A program made the position numbers and the translations under genes. 64,000 bases of DNA from Nocardia terpenica (lineage in GTDB: Bacteria > Actinomycetota > Actinomycetes > Mycobacteriales > Mycobacteriaceae), in assembly GCF_013186535.1 (NCBI RefSeq), contig NZ_JABMCZ010000001.1, positions 1,116,001 to 1,180,000 of the forward strand. The letters are read 5' to 3'. A model generated the notes under the pieces. The model searched no databases and was not told the DNA's origin. It saw only the letters and a program-made list of their open reading frames with translations. Shown in pieces: positions 8,851-17,184 of this stretch; positions within the stretch are counted from its first letter, which is position 1, and each line of letters starts with the position of its first letter.

Positions 8851-9090
8851 CGCCTGTGATCCCGGCGGTGTCACCTCTCATCCCGGTAGTGTTGCCTGTC
8901 GTCCCGGTGGTGTCGCCTGTTATTTCGGTGGTGTTGCCTGCTGTCCCGGTAATGTTGCCTGTTGTCCCCGGTGGTGTTGCTAGTCGTCCCCGGTGGTGCT
9001 GCCCGTCGTCCCGGTAGTGTCGCCTGTCATTTCGGCGGCGTTGCCTGTCGTCCCGGTGATGTTGCCTGTCATCCTGGCGATGTCGCCTGT
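8851..9090. repeat. Degenerate ~21-bp tandem array
   Basis: About eleven diverged copies of a unit like GTGTTGCCTGTCGTCCCGGTG run without spacers and lead straight into palindromic repeat R2 at 9091. The TCCCGG inside each unit resembles the arm of the palindrome. No conserved reading frame follows the period, so it looks non-coding. Confidence 0.8.
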
Positions 9091-9169
9091 GATCCCGGCG
9101 TGCTTTTGGCCGGGATCCATCGTAACCAGCTGCGTACCAGTAGATTCCGGCCGAAAGCATGCCGGAATG
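9091..9169. repeat. Palindromic repeat pair R2
   Basis: GATCCCGGC/GCCGGGATC (9091-9117, loop gtgcttttg) is followed after 25 bases by the inverted unit GATTCCGGC/GCCGGAAT (9143-9168, loop cgaaagcat). Confidence 0.85.
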
Positions 9170-9514
9170 ACGGCAGGCGGTGGTGACATCGCGTCACGAA
9201 ACCTCAGTGGGACGGCTGTAGCCAAGGGCTGGCAAGGATAGTGGCTGGGTCGCCCGTCCGGAAGGGGCTGGTAATGGCGGGTTGGTGGAAGAAGCGGTGA
9301 TTGGAGAGCGGGTGGGGCCGTGATGGTGGGCTGACCGGATCGGGTTGGTGGCTGACTGGATCGGGTTGGTGAAAGTGGTGATGATTGCGGAGCTGGGGCG
9401 GGCGGTCGAGGCAGCGATATCGGGGTAATGCCGGGGCTCGCAAGGTGGTGATTTTCGGGTCTGTTGGGTGTGGTTGCGCTCGGGCGATGGGTTCGGGCGC
9501 TCGGTCGGTGGGCG
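9170..9514. other. Gene-free G-rich stretch with a 22-bp direct repeat
   Basis: No gene is supported. The stretch is rich in TGG and GGT on the plus strand and holds two adjacent near-identical copies of GACCGGATCGGGTTGGTG (about 9340-9372). It ends at the recQ stop codon. Confidence 0.5.
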
Positions 9515-11632
9515 TCAGGTGGGGGTGGCCAGGGCGAAGGGGAGGACGGCGGGGGCGCCGGACAGGCGGAGGGTGCGGGCGGCGAGGGTTAGGGTCCAGC
9601 CGGTGTCGGTGAGGGTGTCTACCAGGAGGATTGGGCCGTCGAGGGTGGGGAGCTCGGGGGGTTGCCAGGAGTCGAAGAGGGCGGCTACGCGATGGGCGGA
9701 GTTGGCGGCGGAGACGGGGCGGCGGTCGGGGCGGGGGTGCAGGGTACCGAGGTCGCGGAGGCGGCCGACGCGGGCCAGGCGGGCGGCCAGGTCGGCGGTG
9801 AGGCGGGGATGGGTGGGGGAGGACATGGCGAGCACCGAGGTGGGGCGCTGGTCCCAATCCCAGTCGCGCAGAACGGCGACGCATGCCTCGAATACGGCAT
9901 CGGGCACCGGTCCGTCGGGCCCGTCGAGCAGCGCGCGCAGGCGCTGGCCCCACCCCAGGTCGCTGAGGCGCCCGAGCACGCGACCGACCTCGGGCCCGTC
10001 GGAAATCTTGCCGGACAACGGAATTCCCAACTTAGCCATCCCCGTCGGCCACTGCTTGCGCGGTGCCAGATCAAGACCGGGCCGGTCCAGGCGAGCACGA
10101 GTGGCGGCAACCTCATCGGCATCGACGGTGGTGTCGGGGCGAGCGCCGGTGCAATTGTCACAACGGCCGCAGCGATTTTCAGCGTTCGGGTGTGTTCCGT
10201 TTTCCAGTTCCCGGCGCGCTTTTGGCCGGGACAGTCCCGGGTCGTCGAGTTGGCGGCGGAGGAAGGTCATTCGGCACTCGGTGGTGGATTGGTAGTCGAT
10301 CATGGCCTGCTGTTCGGACTCTCGGGCTACCGACAATCGCTCGTAGCGTTCGGTGTCGTAGGTCCATGGTTCGCCGGTTGCGAGCCAGCCGCCGCGTACG
10401 CGACGCACCGCCCCGTCCACGTCGAGGACCTTGAGGACCATCTCGAGGCGGGAGCGGTTCAGTTCCACCAGTGGTTCGAGTGCGGCCGTCGACAGGGGGC
10501 GGTCGATGTCCAGGGCGTCGAGCACCGAGCGCACCACGTGTTCGCGTGGGAAGGCCACCGAGGCGAAATAGCTCCAGATTCGGCGGTCCTCCGGGCCGGG
10601 GAGCAGGATTACCTCGGCGCGTTCGGTGCCGCGTCCGGCGCGGCCCACCTGCTGGTAGTAGGCGATGGGCGAGGAGGGTGCGCCCACGTGCACGACGAAG
10701 CCGAGATCCGGTTTGTCGAATCCCATGCCGAGTGCGGAGGTGGCGACCAGGGCCTTGACCTCGTTGTCCAGCAGGGCGGTTTCCAGTGTCTCGCGCTCGG
10801 CAGGGTCGGTCTGCCCGGTGTAGGCGGCCACGCGGTGACCGTGGGAGGCGAGCACATCCGCCAGGTCGTGGGCGGCGGCGACGGTGAGCGTGTAGATGAT
10901 TCCGGAGCCGGGCAACTCGTGCAGGCGGCGGCTCAGCCAGGCGGTGCGCTGCACGGCATCGTCGAGGCGGACCACCGACAGGTGCAGCGACTCGCGGTCG
11001 AGCGTGCCGCGCAGCACCAGCGTGTCGGTGCCGATCTGGGTCGCCACGTCGGTGACCACGCGGTCGTTCGCGGTCGCCGTGGTGGCCAGCACCGGGACGT
11101 CGCTGCCGAGATCGGCGATCAGGGTGCGGATGCGGCGGTAGTCGGGCCGGAAGTCGTGTCCCCAGTCGGAGACGCAGTGCGCCTCGTCGATTACCACCAG
11201 GCCCGCGTCGGCGGCCAGCTTCGGCAGCACCGAATCGCGGAAATCGGGATTGTTCAGCCGCTCCGGGCTGACCAGCAGCACGTCGACCGTGCCCGCCGCC
11301 ACCTGGGCGTGGATATCGTCCCACTCGGTGACATTGCCCGAATTGATCGTCGCCGCAACCACTCCCGCGCGCTGCGCCGCCGCGACCTGGTTGCGCATGA
11401 GCGCCAGCAGCGGCGATACGATGACCGTCGGCCCCCGCCCGTCGGCCCGCAGCAGCTTGGCGGCAATGAAATACACCGCCGACTTACCCCACCCGGTGCG
11501 CTGCACCACCAGCGCCCGCCGCCGCCGCACCACCAGCGCCTCGATGGCGGTCCACTGGTCCTCCCGCAAGCGGGCCCGCGGCCCGGCCAACTCCCGCAAC
11601 AGCGCTTCGGCAGATCCCCGCAGGTCGGTCAT
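9515..11632 (-). CDS. recQ: RecQ-family ATP-dependent DNA helicase with palindrome-derived insert
   Basis: This 705-residue 3'-5' helicase has motif I QRTGWGKSA, the DEAH box (VVIDEAHCVSDWGHD), TATAND, and motif VI QQVGRAGRG. The zinc site uses Cys453 and Cys488/491/494 (RCGRCDNC). The tail ends with a phosphoribosyltransferase-like segment (ILLVDTLTDTGWT), usual in actinobacterial RecQ. In E. coli RecQ 16 residues separate the first two zinc Cys (380 and 397). Here there are 34, because a palindromic repeat unit (10209-10231) is read in frame as SRPKARRE. Start at MTDLRG is chosen by family N-termini; ATG 11647 is an alternative. Its role is genome maintenance and repair. Confidence 0.9.
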   Translation of the reverse strand: MTDLRGSAEALLRELAGPRARLREDQWTAIEALVVRRRRALVVQRTGWGKSAVYFIAAKLLRADGRGPTVIVSPLLALMRNQVAAAQRAGVVAATINSGNVTEWDDIHAQVAAGTVDVLLVSPERLNNPDFRDSVLPKLAADAGLVVIDEAHCVSDWGHDFRPDYRRIRTLIADLGSDVPVLATTATANDRVVTDVATQIGTDTLVLRGTLDRESLHLSVVRLDDAVQRTAWLSRRLHELPGSGIIYTLTVAAAHDLADVLASHGHRVAAYTGQTDPAERETLETALLDNEVKALVATSALGMGFDKPDLGFVVHVGAPSSPIAYYQQVGRAGRGTERAEVILLPGPEDRRIWSYFASVAFPREHVVRSVLDALDIDRPLSTAALEPLVELNRSRLEMVLKVLDVDGAVRRVRGGWLATGEPWTYDTERYERLSVARESEQQAMIDYQSTTECRMTFLRRQLDDPGLSRPKARRELENGTHPNAENRCGRCDNCTGARPDTTVDADEVAATRARLDRPGLDLAPRKQWPTGMAKLGIPLSGKISDGPEVGRVLGRLSDLGWGQRLRALLDGPDGPVPDAVFEACVAVLRDWDWDQRPTSVLAMSSPTHPRLTADLAARLARVGRLRDLGTLHPRPDRRPVSAANSAHRVAALFDSWQPPELPTLDGPILLVDTLTDTGWTLTLAARTLRLSGAPAVLPFALATPT
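10209..10231. repeat. Palindromic repeat unit R3 inside recQ
   Basis: TCCCGGC (10209-10215), loop gcgcttttg, GCCGGGA (10225-10231). It is a single unit of the dispersed palindrome family and encodes residues about 468-475 of RecQ on the minus strand, between zinc ligands 1 and 2. Confidence 0.85.
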
Positions 11633-11739
11633 AGTCACGCCGACCATCGTGCCCGACCCCACCGACACAGGACCACACCTCCCACCCATCCGCACCCCCC
11701 TGCACGAATCCGCACCCGTTGCTCGCTCCTTCGTCGCAT

Positions 11740-11931
11740 CGCAACGGGTACTTGAACAGCCGCAACAGCCGCAGGGGCACGGAGCAGTGGCGCGGGTGCT
11801 GAGCCGTGGCAGAGCACCGAGCAGTGGCACGGGCACGGGCACGGAGCAGCCGCAGGGGGGCCGAGCAGTGGCACGGGTGCAGAGCAGCCCTGGAGGCACC
11901 GAGCAGCCGCGCGGGTACGGAGCAGCAGGGG
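11740..11931. repeat. Low-complexity degenerate repeat between convergent genes
   Basis: Irregular copies of GAGCAGTGGCACGGG and GAGCAGCCGC fill the gap between the recQ 5' side and the hydrolase stop codon at 11932. No gene, hairpin terminator or palindromic unit is evident. The recQ promoter should lie at its left edge. Confidence 0.55.
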
Positions 11932-12828
11932 TCAGGCGGTGCGGCGGTCCGTTTCGGCGGCCAGGGTGAGGAGGGTTTTGCGGACCAGGTCGGGGCGTTC
12001 CTCCGGGACGAAATGGCCGCAGTTGGGGACGTATTCGATGGTGTAGTCGTCGGCGTGGGCGGTGTCGGCGGAGGCGAGGGTGTGGTGGATGGCGCTGTCG
12101 TCGGTGCCGAAGAGGGCGCGGATGGGGATGGTGGCGCGAGGGGCCGGGGTGCGCTGGGCCGAGAGGGCGTCGTGCAGGAGGAAGGTGCGGTAGGTGTCGG
12201 TGGCGGCGCGGGCGACGATCGGGTCGCGGAAGCGCTCGGTGTAGGCGCGGACCACGTCCGGCGGGAAGGTCGAGCGGTCGGTGGTGGCGACCGCGAAGAC
12301 GCGATCCAGGAATCGGGTGCGTCGCTGGAGCGGCACGCCGAACGTCGCCACCAGCGGCTGATACGCCAGGAATCGCCAGACGTGGGGCAGCATCGTGCGC
12401 GGCGTCTGCCACGGATGTGCGATGTTCAACGGCGCGAAGCCGTCGAATCGCTCGGGATTGCCGGTGGCCAGCAGGAATCCGATATAACCGCCCCAGTCGT
12501 GCCCGACCAGCAGCATGCGGTCCAGCCCCAACGCGTCGATCAATGCCAGGACGTCCGCGGCCACCTCGCGCTTCTCCCAGCGGTGCGGCGCCGGACCGGA
12601 CCAGCCGTACCCCGGCAGATCCGGCGCGATCAGGCGCAGCCCGGCGGGCGGGTCGGCGAGCAGATGACGGTAGGTGTAGTGATGTTGCGGCCAGCCGTGC
12701 AGCAGCAGCACCGGTCGGCCATCGGCGGGACCCGCCTCGGTGACATGGAAACGCACGCCCCTGGCCGGGACGAACGATCGCCGCGCACCGGCGATCGGCG
12801 GCGGTGCCGAGAAGTCGATCGTGGGCAT
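11932..12828 (-). CDS. Alpha/beta hydrolase (epoxide hydrolase/haloacetate dehalogenase type)
   Basis: The 298-residue protein has the oxyanion motif LLLHGWPQHHY, the nucleophile elbow GHDWGG with Asp as nucleophile (as in epoxide hydrolases and haloalkane or fluoroacetate dehalogenases, unlike Ser esterases), and the catalytic His in NCGHFVPEERPD. The lid domain lies between. It would open epoxides or remove halide from small acids through a covalent ester on Asp. ATG 12828 is chosen because the family begins just before SFVPARGVRFHV. It is divergent from the membrane protein gene at 12968. Confidence 0.85.
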   Translation of the reverse strand: MPTIDFSAPPPIAGARRSFVPARGVRFHVTEAGPADGRPVLLLHGWPQHHYTYRHLLADPPAGLRLIAPDLPGYGWSGPAPHRWEKREVAADVLALIDALGLDRMLLVGHDWGGYIGFLLATGNPERFDGFAPLNIAHPWQTPRTMLPHVWRFLAYQPLVATFGVPLQRRTRFLDRVFAVATTDRSTFPPDVVRAYTERFRDPIVARAATDTYRTFLLHDALSAQRTPAPRATIPIRALFGTDDSAIHHTLASADTAHADDYTIEYVPNCGHFVPEERPDLVRKTLLTLAAETDRRTA

Positions 12829-12967
12829 ACCTGTGATCGTAACCGCCGGTAACGGGAACGCCACGCCGAGAACGAATTCCGCATGCCGAACCGCTTTCGG
12901 CCCACGGTGGCCCGACAATAGAGGCCAACCGAGACGCGGGCACCGCGAACAGCAGGGAGGACGGGCG

Positions 12968-13450
12968 ATGCCGAACAAGTTCGAGTCACCTGCGGGCTGG
13001 TCCCCGCCCGGGACCCAGTTCCAGAGCAGTGGCGTGACCGGTCGCACGGTGGCCGGGGTGTTGTTCGGACTGGTGGCGACCCCGATCGGAATCGCCTTCG
13101 CGGCCAAGGGCGGTGCGGACATCCGCTACTGGGTCATCGTCGGCGCGGTGACCGACCGCTGGACCGCCGCCCTGGAGATCATCGGCGGCTCCCTTGTCCT
13201 GCTGCTCGTCGCGGCCATGGCCGTCTTCTCCCCGGCCGGGACCGTCGTGGCGAGCCTGGTGTGGGGAATCTTCCCCGGCCTGCTGCACATCCTGTTCCCC
13301 GACGACACCTTCCGCCTGATCGGCGACCTGCCGTACATCGATAGCGCCATGCAGGTGGCGCTGCACTCCTGGGTCACCTATGGATTCGCGCTGATCTCCG
13401 GATTCATGTTGCTCGGCGCGGGACTCGTGGGGATATTGCGCGCACGCTGA
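12968..13450 (+). CDS. Small integral membrane protein, four predicted TM helices
   Basis: The 160-residue protein has a polar N-terminus, then hydrophobic segments near 25-45 (GVLFGLVATPIGIAFAA), 67-88 (IIGGSLVLLLVAAMAVF), 92-110 (VVASLVWGIFPGLL) and 136-157. A periplasmic loop contains DIRYWVIVGAVTDRW. The start has a strong AGGGAGG site. I do not recognise a functional family; such proteins are common, uncharacterised actinobacterial membrane proteins. It is followed by an MFS pump gene 97 bp downstream on the same strand. Confidence 0.75.
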   Translation: MPNKFESPAGWSPPGTQFQSSGVTGRTVAGVLFGLVATPIGIAFAAKGGADIRYWVIVGAVTDRWTAALEIIGGSLVLLLVAAMAVFSPAGTVVASLVWGIFPGLLHILFPDDTFRLIGDLPYIDSAMQVALHSWVTYGFALISGFMLLGAGLVGILRAR

Positions 13451-13547
13451 CGGTGATGTCCGATCTCCGCCGGATCGGCGGTGGGGACGGCCGGTGTACT
13501 GGGTTCGGCGCCGAACCTCGAATCCAGAAACTACCGGAAGGACGATC

Positions 13548-14738
13548 GTGTCCGTCACTGTCGAAACGCCCCCGCGGGCGACCCTGCCCGTGCCGCGGTG
13601 GGCCGGGGTGGTGTGCCTGTCGCTCGGCATCTTCATCATCGTGACCAGCGAGATTCTGCCCGTCGGGCTGTTGAATCCGATCGCGGCCGACTTCGGTGTC
13701 TCGGTCGGCACGGGCGGGTTGCTGATGACGCTGCCGGGGCTGGTGGCGATGGTGAGCGCGCCGCTGGCGACCGTGGCCACCGCCCGCTTCGATCGCCGCC
13801 TCATGCTGATGCTGTTCATGCTGCTGCTGGCGGTCGCGAATCTGCTCACCGCCGCCGCGCCCGCCTACTGGCTGGTTCTCCTCGGTCGCGGGCTGGTGGG
13901 GTTGGTGATCGGCGGGTACTGGTCGATCGGCGCGGGGCTCGCGTCCCGGCTGGTGCCGCGGCGGTCGGTGGCGACCGCGACCGCGATCATCTTCGCCGCC
14001 GTGCCGGTGGGTTCGGTGCTGGGCATCCCGCTGGGTACCCAGCTCGGTGCGAGCGTGGGCTGGCGGGTGTCGTTCGCGATGCTGTGCGGGCTGTCGATGG
14101 CGGTGGCGACCGCGCTGCGGTGGGCGCTGCCGTCCCTGCCCGCGCTGGAAGTCACCAGTGCCGCAGTGCTTTTCGGTCTGCTGCGCCGTCCCGGTGTGCG
14201 CTCGGGTCTGCTGGTCACCGCGCTGATCGTGATCGCGCACTTCGGCGCCTACACCTACGTGACGCCGTTCCTGCGGGACACGACCGGCGTCGGAAAGGCC
14301 ACGGTCGGTGGCTATCTGCTGATCTACGGCCTGGCCGGGATCGCTGGAACCATGAGCACCAGCCGCACTCTCGCGCGCAGCCTGCGCGGCACCCTCGCCG
14401 TCAGCGCGGGCCTGATAGCCGTTGCGACACTGCTGCTTCCGCTGCTGGGCCACCGGTCCGCGGGGGCGATCGCGCTGCTGGTGGTGTGGGGTCTGGCCTA
14501 CGGCACCGTCCCGGCCTGCTCGCAAACCTGGTTCGCCCGCTCGGCCCCGCACGCCACCGAGGCGGCGACGGTGCTGTTCACCTCCTCGTTCCAGGCGACC
14601 CTGGCGATCGGTGCGCTGGTCGGCGGCGTGGTGGTGGACGCCGCCTCCACGCGTGCGGTGATGCTGTGCGCCGGGGTGCTGGCGGGTATCACGGCGGTGG
14701 TGGTCACGCTGGCGCGGACGCCACGATCCGATCGCTGA
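13548..14738 (+). CDS. MFS transporter, DHA1 (AraJ/chloramphenicol-efflux-like)
   Basis: A 396-residue, 12-TM drug/H+ antiporter-type permease. The N-terminal helix (GVVCLSLGIFIIVTSEILPV), the loop after helix 2 (ATVATARFDRRLMLML, motif A position) and the helix 5 stretch with Gly/Pro (PVGSVLGIPLGTQLG, motif C position) fit the DHA1 family. GTG 13548 follows GGAAGGACGATC. It probably exports small hydrophobic compounds or sugars from the cytoplasm; the substrate cannot be predicted. No dedicated regulator is adjacent. Confidence 0.87.
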   Translation: MSVTVETPPRATLPVPRWAGVVCLSLGIFIIVTSEILPVGLLNPIAADFGVSVGTGGLLMTLPGLVAMVSAPLATVATARFDRRLMLMLFMLLLAVANLLTAAAPAYWLVLLGRGLVGLVIGGYWSIGAGLASRLVPRRSVATATAIIFAAVPVGSVLGIPLGTQLGASVGWRVSFAMLCGLSMAVATALRWALPSLPALEVTSAAVLFGLLRRPGVRSGLLVTALIVIAHFGAYTYVTPFLRDTTGVGKATVGGYLLIYGLAGIAGTMSTSRTLARSLRGTLAVSAGLIAVATLLLPLLGHRSAGAIALLVVWGLAYGTVPACSQTWFARSAPHATEAATVLFTSSFQATLAIGALVGGVVVDAASTRAVMLCAGVLAGITAVVVTLARTPRSDR

Positions 14739-14826
14739 ATACCCGCTGGATTGCGATGACGCGGCGATCCCGGTAATGGCGGCGTGTCGGGGTGTGGTGG
14801 CTCGGCGAGGCGGGCACCGTAGAGGT

Positions 14827-15666
14827 ATGCAGGTGAGTTCCGGGCAGTTCTGCCGAATCTACAATCCGAGTATCGGGGAGACGCAGCTCTGGTACATCAA
14901 TGATCACACCATCGTGCGGGATCGGTCGGGGGGCTGGCATTTGTTCGGAATCACCCATCCCGAACCGGCCGATCCCGATCACGAGGTCGAATTCGCCCAT
15001 GCCACAGCGGATAGCCTGGGCGGGCCGTGGACCAAGCAGCCGTCCGCGCTGACCGCCGATCCGGGGTACGGCGAGACCCATCTCTGGGCGCCGCACGTGA
15101 TCGAGAGCGGGGGAACGTATTTCATGTTCTACGCGGGTGGCGGGCCGGATCACACCGCGGCCGAGATCAACCTCGCCACCTCCACCGATCTGTTCGCCTG
15201 GACCCGACGGCCGGAGGGGCCGCTGTTCCGCGACGGCTACGACGCCCGCGATCCGATGGTGTTGCGCGTCGGCGACCAATGGGTCATGTACTACTGCGCG
15301 ACAAGCGATCCCACCGGCGGCAACCACGTGGTCGCCTACCGCACCAGCACCGATCTGGAGCAGTGGAGCGACCGGGCCTTCGCCTACGTCGACCCGACCA
15401 CCGGCACCTTCGCCGGGAACACCGAATCGCCGTTCGTGGTGGAGCACAACGGATCCTGGTACCTGTTCATCGGTCCGCGACCGGATTACGTGGGCACCGA
15501 CGTCTTCTGTAGCGACGACCCGCTGAACTTCCGGATCGAGGACCAGGTCGGCCACATCGAGTCCCACGCCGCCGAGGTCGTCGACGACGATGGGGCACTG
15601 TGGATCACCAGCGCGGGCTGGGCGCAGGGTGGGGTATCCATCGCGCCGCTGCGTTTCGGAGAGTGA
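14827..15666 (+). CDS. Glycoside hydrolase, five-bladed beta-propeller (GH43/32/68-like)
   Basis: The 279-residue sequence is a run of propeller blades rather than a helical fold: YNPSIGETQLWYINDHTIVR, GGPWTKQPSAL, GYGETHLWAPHVIESGGTYF, FMFYAGGGPD, DARDPMVLRVGDQWVMYY and the later GNTESPFVVEHNGSWYLF. The APHVI, RDPMV and ESPFV elements stand where clan GH-F/J enzymes keep their catalytic and structural acids. There is no signal peptide, so a cytoplasmic role on imported oligosaccharides is likely. It converges with the next MFS gene. The sugar specificity is unknown. Confidence 0.75.
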   Translation: MQVSSGQFCRIYNPSIGETQLWYINDHTIVRDRSGGWHLFGITHPEPADPDHEVEFAHATADSLGGPWTKQPSALTADPGYGETHLWAPHVIESGGTYFMFYAGGGPDHTAAEINLATSTDLFAWTRRPEGPLFRDGYDARDPMVLRVGDQWVMYYCATSDPTGGNHVVAYRTSTDLEQWSDRAFAYVDPTTGTFAGNTESPFVVEHNGSWYLFIGPRPDYVGTDVFCSDDPLNFRIEDQVGHIESHAAEVVDDDGALWITSAGWAQGGVSIAPLRFGE

Positions 15667-15703
15667 CGGGACAGGATGTTCAGGCCGGGACCCGTCGGCC
15701 GAA

Positions 15704-17113
15704 TCAGGATCGGGCACCGGCCTTCTCCGGCCGGAACGCAAGCCCCGCGGCGGCGGCCAGCGCACCGGTCACCACCATGTACACCCACCCCGCCCGGTAG
15801 TCGGACAGCCCGGGGACGGCCGCCCGCGCCATGATGGCCGTCAGGATCGCCACGCCCAGTGCGGAACTCGTCTGCCTGGCCATCATCAGCGTGCCCGAAC
15901 CCAGCGACAGCTGATCGGGCCGCAGCAGCGCCGAGGCGCCGAACAGCGGTGGTTGCAGCAGGGCCGTGCTGATTCCGGTGAGCAGCGCGCCGGGCAGGAA
16001 CATCAGGGCATAGGAGGGGGTCACGCCCGACAGCACCGTCCACCACGCCGCGCCCAGCGCGATGGTCGCCCCGCCCAGCGCGGCCGAGGCCCGGGCGCCG
16101 ATGCGGGCGACGAGGCGGCCCGACAGCGGCGAAACCAGCAGGCAGATCAGCGGAATCGGCGCGATGCCCAGGCTGGCGCGCAGCTCCGAGTAGTGCCAGT
16201 GCTGGGTGAGGAACAGCGTGCCCTCCAGGATCAGCGCCGCGAATGCCAGGTAGTAGCAGAACACCCCGAGCGTGGCGATGCGGAACATCTTGTGCCGCAG
16301 CACGTCCGGGCTCACCACCGGATCCGGGTGCCGCCGCACGTGCCGGGTGAACAGCGCGGTCAGCACGATGGCCGCCGCCAGGGTGCCCAGCGTGGCGGCC
16401 GAGGCGTACCCCCAGTCGTGGCCCTGCACGAAGACGGTGGTCAGCGCCGCCGTCGCGCCGAGAATCAAAGCGGCGCCGAGCAAGTCGAGCTTGCGCCCGG
16501 CGTGGGCCCGCACATCCGGCAGCAGCCGCAGCCCGTACACGAATGCCACCACGGTGAACGGAATATTGAACAGGAAGATCCAGCGCCAGCCCGCCTGCAA
16601 CAGCAGGCCGCCGATCACCGGGCCGCTGCCGCCACCGGCCGCCGCGATCGCGGTCCAGATCCCCATCACCGTCGGATGATCGCGCTTGTCGAACGACGGC
16701 AGCACCAGCCCGAGCCCGGTCGGGACCAGCAGCGCCGCCGCGGCCGCCTGCACCACCCGCGCCGCGATCAGCACGCCCAGCGTCGGCGCCACCCCGCACG
16801 CGATCGACGCCAGCCCGAAAAGCGCTATGCCGACCAGGAATCCGGTCTTGCGGCTGGTGTCGTCGGCGAGCCGCCCGGCGGGCACCAGCAGCGCCGCCAT
16901 CACGATCGTGTAGGCGTTGAGCACCCAGGAGACGGTGCTGGGCGCGGCGTGGCCGAACGACGACTCCAGGGTCGGGAACGCCACCGTGACCGCGAACAGG
17001 TCCAGGATGGCCAGGTACTGGGCGATGCCCGCGACCGCCAGTACCCGCCATCGGCGCGGCGACTCGATGATCGGGGCGGGGCGTGCGGTCTGCGGACCGG
17101 CGGATGTGGTCAT
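15704..17113 (-). CDS. MFS transporter, DHA2 family (EmrB/QacA-like)
   Basis: A 469-residue drug efflux permease with about 14 TM helices. The first helix ends YLAILDLFAVTVAFPTLE, the DHA2 motif D1 position; helix 5 carries the Gly/Pro-rich GGGSGPVIGGLLLQ (motif C) followed by GWRWIFLFNIPF. It would expel toxic hydrophobic compounds with proton influx. It is divergent from a GlxA-type regulator gene 71 bp away, and a perfect 16-bp palindrome between them suggests direct control by that regulator. Confidence 0.9.
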   Translation of the reverse strand: MTTSAGPQTARPAPIIESPRRWRVLAVAGIAQYLAILDLFAVTVAFPTLESSFGHAAPSTVSWVLNAYTIVMAALLVPAGRLADDTSRKTGFLVGIALFGLASIACGVAPTLGVLIAARVVQAAAAALLVPTGLGLVLPSFDKRDHPTVMGIWTAIAAAGGGSGPVIGGLLLQAGWRWIFLFNIPFTVVAFVYGLRLLPDVRAHAGRKLDLLGAALILGATAALTTVFVQGHDWGYASAATLGTLAAAIVLTALFTRHVRRHPDPVVSPDVLRHKMFRIATLGVFCYYLAFAALILEGTLFLTQHWHYSELRASLGIAPIPLICLLVSPLSGRLVARIGARASAALGGATIALGAAWWTVLSGVTPSYALMFLPGALLTGISTALLQPPLFGASALLRPDQLSLGSGTLMMARQTSSALGVAILTAIMARAAVPGLSDYRAGWVYMVVTGALAAAAGLAFRPEKAGARS

Positions 17114-17149
17114 GACTGCAACTATCCGGTTACAAGATCGCGAGCACGA

Positions 17150-17165
17150 GTGGCAGATTTGCCAC
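17150..17165. promoter_or_regulatory. Palindromic operator GTGGCA-N4-TGCCAC
   Basis: GTGGCA (17150-17155) and TGCCAC (17160-17165) form a perfect inverted repeat in the 71-bp gap between the DHA2 pump and the GlxA-type regulator. It lies 19 bp before the regulator start, suited to autoregulation and control of the pump. Confidence 0.6.
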
Positions 17166-17184
17166 TGTGCGCTAGATTTCTGAC

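Noticed and set aside
8851..9090. Possible CRISPR array
   Set aside because: Units are contiguous 21-bp tandem copies with no spacers of unique sequence, and no cas gene is near.
9662..11755. Long plus-strand open frame over recQ
   Set aside because: Antisense shadow of a clear helicase; its composition is Gly/Arg/His-rich without any motif.
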